From Sipunculus nudus (taxonomy: Eukaryota > Annelida > Sipuncula > Golfingiida > Sipunculidae): a stretch of 64,000 bases of DNA. A program made the translations under genes and the position numbers. Location: assembly GCA_026874595.1 (NCBI GenBank), contig CM049317.1:14624882-14688881 (forward strand), given 5' to 3'. Below are positions 60,109 through 64,000 of the stretch, piece after piece. Position 1 is the first letter of the stretch. The number at the start of each line of letters is the position of its first letter. A model generated the notes under the pieces. It saw only the letters and a program-made list of their open reading frames with translations. It was not told where the DNA came from and did no database searches.

Positions 60109-61840
60109 AACAAGAGGCCCATGGGTTATGACGCTCAGCTGACTAGCACGCCATTTTAGTATGACGTTCACAACAGGAATTTTATCATGTGAAAGTCATA
60201 TTGAGATTAACTTCAGATGCGATCTTGACCTTTGACCTTCTTTCACCACAGTTCACGGGGTTCAATCATGATTGATCTATACAGGAGGTAGAAGAGAATA
60301 ATAAGATTAAGGTCACAGTTTTCAAACTCTTCTGAGTAGCCATTATATCCTAGCTTCAGGTTTCAAACAAAATCTGCCAAGAACCTCCCTGGATGTTGCG
60401 TTAGAAGATCTGGAAACGTAAAATTAGGTTATGGTGACCTATATGTTGCGAGCTACAAGCCAAAACAGGATTTAGAGCACCCAAACAGTCAGACAGGGTA
60501 CAATTTGTAACCGTTAGGCCTAAAATGTTCTAACACAACATCCAAGGAGATCCTGGGCAAATCTAAATTGGAACCTGAAGCTAGGTCATGGTGTCCTATA
60601 TTCTGCAATCTACGGGCCAAAAATATGATTAAGGGCAGTAATACAGTCACTCAGGGCACAAATTGTATCAATATGGCCTCGAAACTTTTAACTGTACATC
60701 AAGTTGGGTCACAGGCAAATCTCCTTCGAAACCTGAAATTAGGTCATGCTGACCTATATTCTGCGACCTATGGGCCGAAAACATGATTTTGAGCACCAAG
60801 ACAGACGGAACACAAATTGTATCCCTTATGTCTAGACTATTCTAACGTTACATTCAGGGAGGTCCTTGGGATATGTATGTGGAATCATAAAATTAGGTCA
60901 CTGTGAACAATTTTCTGTGAGCTATAGGAAAAAGACATCATTACGACATTAGAGCACCTTGAATGTCAGATGAGCACTAATCGTATATGTTAGGCATAGA
61001 ATCTTCGAACGCAACAGTCATGTCGGTTCTGAAAAAAAATCTCTTTGAAATCTTGACACTAGGTCATGGTCACCTATATTCTGTGAACTATGGACAAAAA
61101 AAATACATGTAATATGAATTTGAGCACCCAGACAGACAGATTACAAATTTATCCGTTTACCTTGGAACCTTCTATATTAAAATTCAAGGAGGTCCTTGGA
61201 AAGTCTCTTTTGATTCCTGACATTATGTCACTTCTTATAATACATGTCAAATACAGTCAGACAGGGCAAAAATTGTAACTGTAAGCCAATATCTTATTGA
61301 ATCTTCTAACACAACCTTCAAGGAGATCGTGGCAAAATCCCATTGGAAACCTGAAATAAGGTCATGTAGACCTGTATTCTGCAAACTACATGCCAAAAAA
61401 ACATGATTTGAGTACCTTGAACGCCAGATGGGTATAAAATGTTTGCATTAGGCCTAGAATCTTCTAAATGCAACAGCCAAAGGGGTCCTGTTCAAATCCC
61501 CTTTGCAATTCTAAATTAGGTTATTGTGACCTATATTCTACGACTTATACAGGCCGAAAACATGATTCTGAGCACCCAGAGAGTCAAACAGGACTCATTA
61601 CATCAAGGGGGGTCCTTGGCAAAAGCCTTGAAAACTGGTAATTTGGGGATGGTGATCCATATTCTTTGAGCTACAGACCAAAAAAGGGATTTTGAGCCCC
61701 CAGACAGACAGAGTATGTGCGGTTTCCATTGTCCCTGGAAACATCTATTAATAAAACCAGGGGTTCATGGCAAGCCTCCTCTGAATCCTGAAAATAGGTC
61801 AGTTAATTCTTTAAATACGTGTCAAATTTAGCTGAGCGTA
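60109..61840 (+). repeat. Composite array-bearing repeat, array-rich copy
   Basis: The head caagaggcccatgggttatg then acgctcagctgac matches copy 1. About nine diverged units of ~155-165 bp follow, each with an 'aggtcatggtgacctatatt' core (near 60,424, 60,582, 60,740, 60,895, 61,060, 61,227, 61,361, 61,518, 61,640), an 'aaacatgattttgagcacc' block and a 'cagacagg' block. Units are inverted relative to the head compared with copy 1. No clear tail; it ends near agctgagcgtagggg. Confidence 0.75.
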
Positions 61841-62079
61841 GGGGCCTATATGCCACTGGTTTAATTATCCTGGGTTGAACAAACGGGCCATGTAACTCGG
61901 AGAATCTAGATAGCAGTGACTTAATATAAATATATTATTGTGATATATAGTTATACAATATATCGTTGTAAACTCAGAAATGTAACCAAAGTCTACAATT
62001 GTAATTATCTATATATTTCATTAACAATATATAAATATTTTTCTCTGAATATCGGGAGATGATTACATTGACCATCCCC
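61841..62079. other. No gene seen
   Basis: AT-rich; nothing recognised. Confidence 0.4.
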
Positions 62080-62097
62080 CCCCCCCCCCCCCCCCCG
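62080..62097. repeat. Poly-C run
   Basis: About 18-19 C. Confidence 0.9.
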
Positions 62098-62352
62098 GCC
62101 CCCTTGCTAAAATGTGGCGGATAAAAAAACTCTATCAAACCTGTATTGACGCCCTGTTGATCTCTTTACCTTCCACATGGCACTCTCATCCCGTATTTGA
62201 GAGGTCTCGAAACCGTTTAAAATATCAATATAACTTACGTGGACCAGGCCTTGATAGTCACGATCACGTAATTAACAAAATATACCTGAAAGTTACGATG
62301 TCATGCAGGAACTATCCAATAAAACCTCTTAAGGAGTATTACCTTTATACAG
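62098..62352 (+). repeat. E-box-type dispersed repeat, long copy
   Basis: ttaccttccacatggcactc, then cgtggaccaggccttgatag followed by tcacgatcacgtaattaac and aatatacctgaaagt, then taaaacctcttaaggagtat. Same block order as 45,395-45,650; the E-box is decayed here. Confidence 0.65.
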
Positions 62353-62372
62353 TGGCGTAGACAGGTCTTCGG

Positions 62373-62392
62373 ACTTGGGGGGGGGGGGATGG

Positions 62393-62434
<42 letters not shown>

Positions 62435-62475
62435 GTTCGTATGTGTGTATATATATATACATATATATATATATA
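62373..62475. repeat. Poly-G run and (AT)n tracts
   Basis: G-run 62,379-62,388, then AT dinucleotides (62,395-62,428) and a second interrupted AT tract. The preceding cagtggcgtagacaggtctt looks like one end of a truncated MITE; no partner end was seen. Confidence 0.85.
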
Positions 62476-64000
62476 AATAAATGTGTGGGTGTTTGTGCAA
62501 GGGAAGTTCATTGTATAATATATAGTGATAAAAAAATCAAAAGTGTACATTGTAGAATGCTTACCTAGTGCATTTTTTTAACTCTCACTCTATCACTCTA
62601 CTTTCAGCAATAAACAAATTGTCCTGCACATTATTTCATGAAAGTAATAATTTATTTTGTTTCTGATTAAATTATAACCATGAGAATCGATGATCATAAG
62701 ATCAGGTATCTAGATATGATCGTGATCATGACAGTACTATAGGAGTAGTGATATTGTTAATGAACAAATAAATGAATCCATGCACAACTAGATGAATAAA
62801 CCAATAAATGATAATCACTTGAAATAAATCATAATATCGAGAATGACAAAATAATAAACGGGAAAAATTAAAATTATCAAAACTATATTCCTTATCAATC
62901 TGCAATGTTGCAATGAAATGCTAAGCAAACTCTATTTACAAAGCTTGATTAAAAGGGTTTTGTCAAGCACGGTAATTAATGAAATAAGACCCAATAGGTT
63001 ATCGGATGTAAACCGTATAAATATATTTTTATCATCATTCGAGTCATTTCTTATTATGCCATGTGATGATGACCATATGGCGGAATAAGGTTAAACGAAG
63101 AAGTAACAATCTTGTTAAGTTCTTATTCTCTTAAACGGTGCAGTAGTGTGAACGCTTTAAGTGGTAGATGTCGCAGAGGTTTCTTGTCATCTAGTCCAAG
63201 AAATGCCCGAAAGTTAGGCGCCCCCTTTTTCCTCTCGCTTCTGTTCGCGAAGTAGAAACGCAGTTAGTCAGTGATGCAATATGTAAATAACATGGGGCTG
63301 AAGTTTCAAGATTGCTTAAATTTTTCATATTAAAGGTAAATTTTCAGAAGAATGCTTTACTTCTTATGCTGATGCTCTGCCTTTAGATTCAGTAGTTTAC
63401 TACACTGGAGGAGAACTTGCCTAAAAGAAGTAAAAACTTGCAGGAGTGACTTTATAACTCATCATTAGCCACAATGACCAGGATTTATAAAGAAAACACT
63501 ATATAAGTGTATTTTTATTGGCAAGTTCATGCAGCAGTTTCATCCACTTTTTTAATCCAGGACACACATTTTCTCAGCAATTTCCAAAAATGTCAATGTC
63601 TGCCCTTTACAGCCACAGTATATGATTAAAATCATTCCGAGCCAAACACTTGATAAAATCAAGTTTCATTCATTCTAATGTGCTCAACTTTAACGAGGAA
63701 AATAATAATTTTGATGATACTAAATTTAAAAAAAAGGATATCAAATTTGTAGGAATAATTTTCTTTTTTTTTTATCATTCCATGTGAAATCAACAAATAC
63801 CTCCTGAATGGCCATCTCTGACTTGCCTTCATGTTGATACTTTCAATTTTCCCAATAGCAAATATGCAAAACTTAAAGCTATGTGTCTGCAAAAGTTTTG
63901 TAAATTTGGAGACTTTAACTTAACATATGGGCATGGTCCTAATTTTCTGGGGGAAAAAATGTTGCTAAAATGTTACAAGTTTCCGAAATTTATTACTTTT
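62476..64000. other. No gene seen
   Basis: AT-rich; no domain-bearing frame on either strand. Confidence 0.4.

Noticed and set aside
60400..61700. CRISPR-like regularly spaced repeats
   Set aside because: Units are ~160 bp, diverged and without a short identical repeat plus unique spacer pattern; the DNA is eukaryotic.

Overview
This is intron-rich, AT-rich eukaryotic DNA. It has long gene-free stretches, many TA and CT microsatellites, tRNA-derived SINE heads, fold-back and hAT-type DNA elements, and one Ty3/gypsy (Metaviridae) LTR element. The mix of repeats, plus a transmembrane C-type-lectin gene, fits a lophotrochozoan animal, most likely a bivalve mollusc. The organism is inferred, not proven: no rRNA, mitochondrial or other diagnostic marker is present.

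Only one host gene is convincing. It lies on the minus strand from about 35,264 (start codon) to 26,541 (stop), with seven coding exons that I assembled by eye. Every splice junction has GT/AG ends and keeps the reading frame. The product is about 316 residues: signal peptide, two C-type-lectin-like domains (CTLDs), one membrane helix and an 18-residue tail with a YAEV motif. A related but isolated first-CTLD exon lies at 3,085-3,264.

Layout. 1-8,550: a terminal-inverted-repeat MITE, a composite repeat, the orphan lectin exon, palindromic repeats and microsatellites. 8,559-13,728 and 16,821-20,843: two copies of one segmental duplication. The first copy carries a later 0.93-kb internal tandem duplication; the second carries a fold-back insertion. 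14,908-16,173: a non-autonomous hAT-type element with a perfect 8-bp target duplication. 20,844-25,200: no gene seen. 25,205-35,520: the lectin gene with repeats in its introns and at its 3' end. 35,795-37,910: SINE and fold-back elements. 38,414-45,067: a complete gypsy element with 204/203-bp LTRs, a 4-bp target duplication, primer-binding and polypurine sites, and a gag-pol region broken by several frameshifts and a stop. 47,076-56,041: a giant inverted-repeat structure whose arms are built from about 380-bp tandem units and whose loop holds other repeats. 56,392-57,478: two further inverted-repeat elements. 57,500-64,000: low-complexity DNA, a 1.7-kb array-bearing composite repeat, and no gene seen.

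Functionally the window is a cell-surface lectin-like receptor gene embedded in mobile DNA. The features most worth following are the complementary cysteine losses in the two CTLDs, the FB-like giant inverted repeat, the composite array-bearing repeat family (five copies), and the mismatch between near-identical LTRs and a badly broken gag-pol. Exon structures and repeat boundaries were read by eye; no alignment, gene prediction or database search was run.
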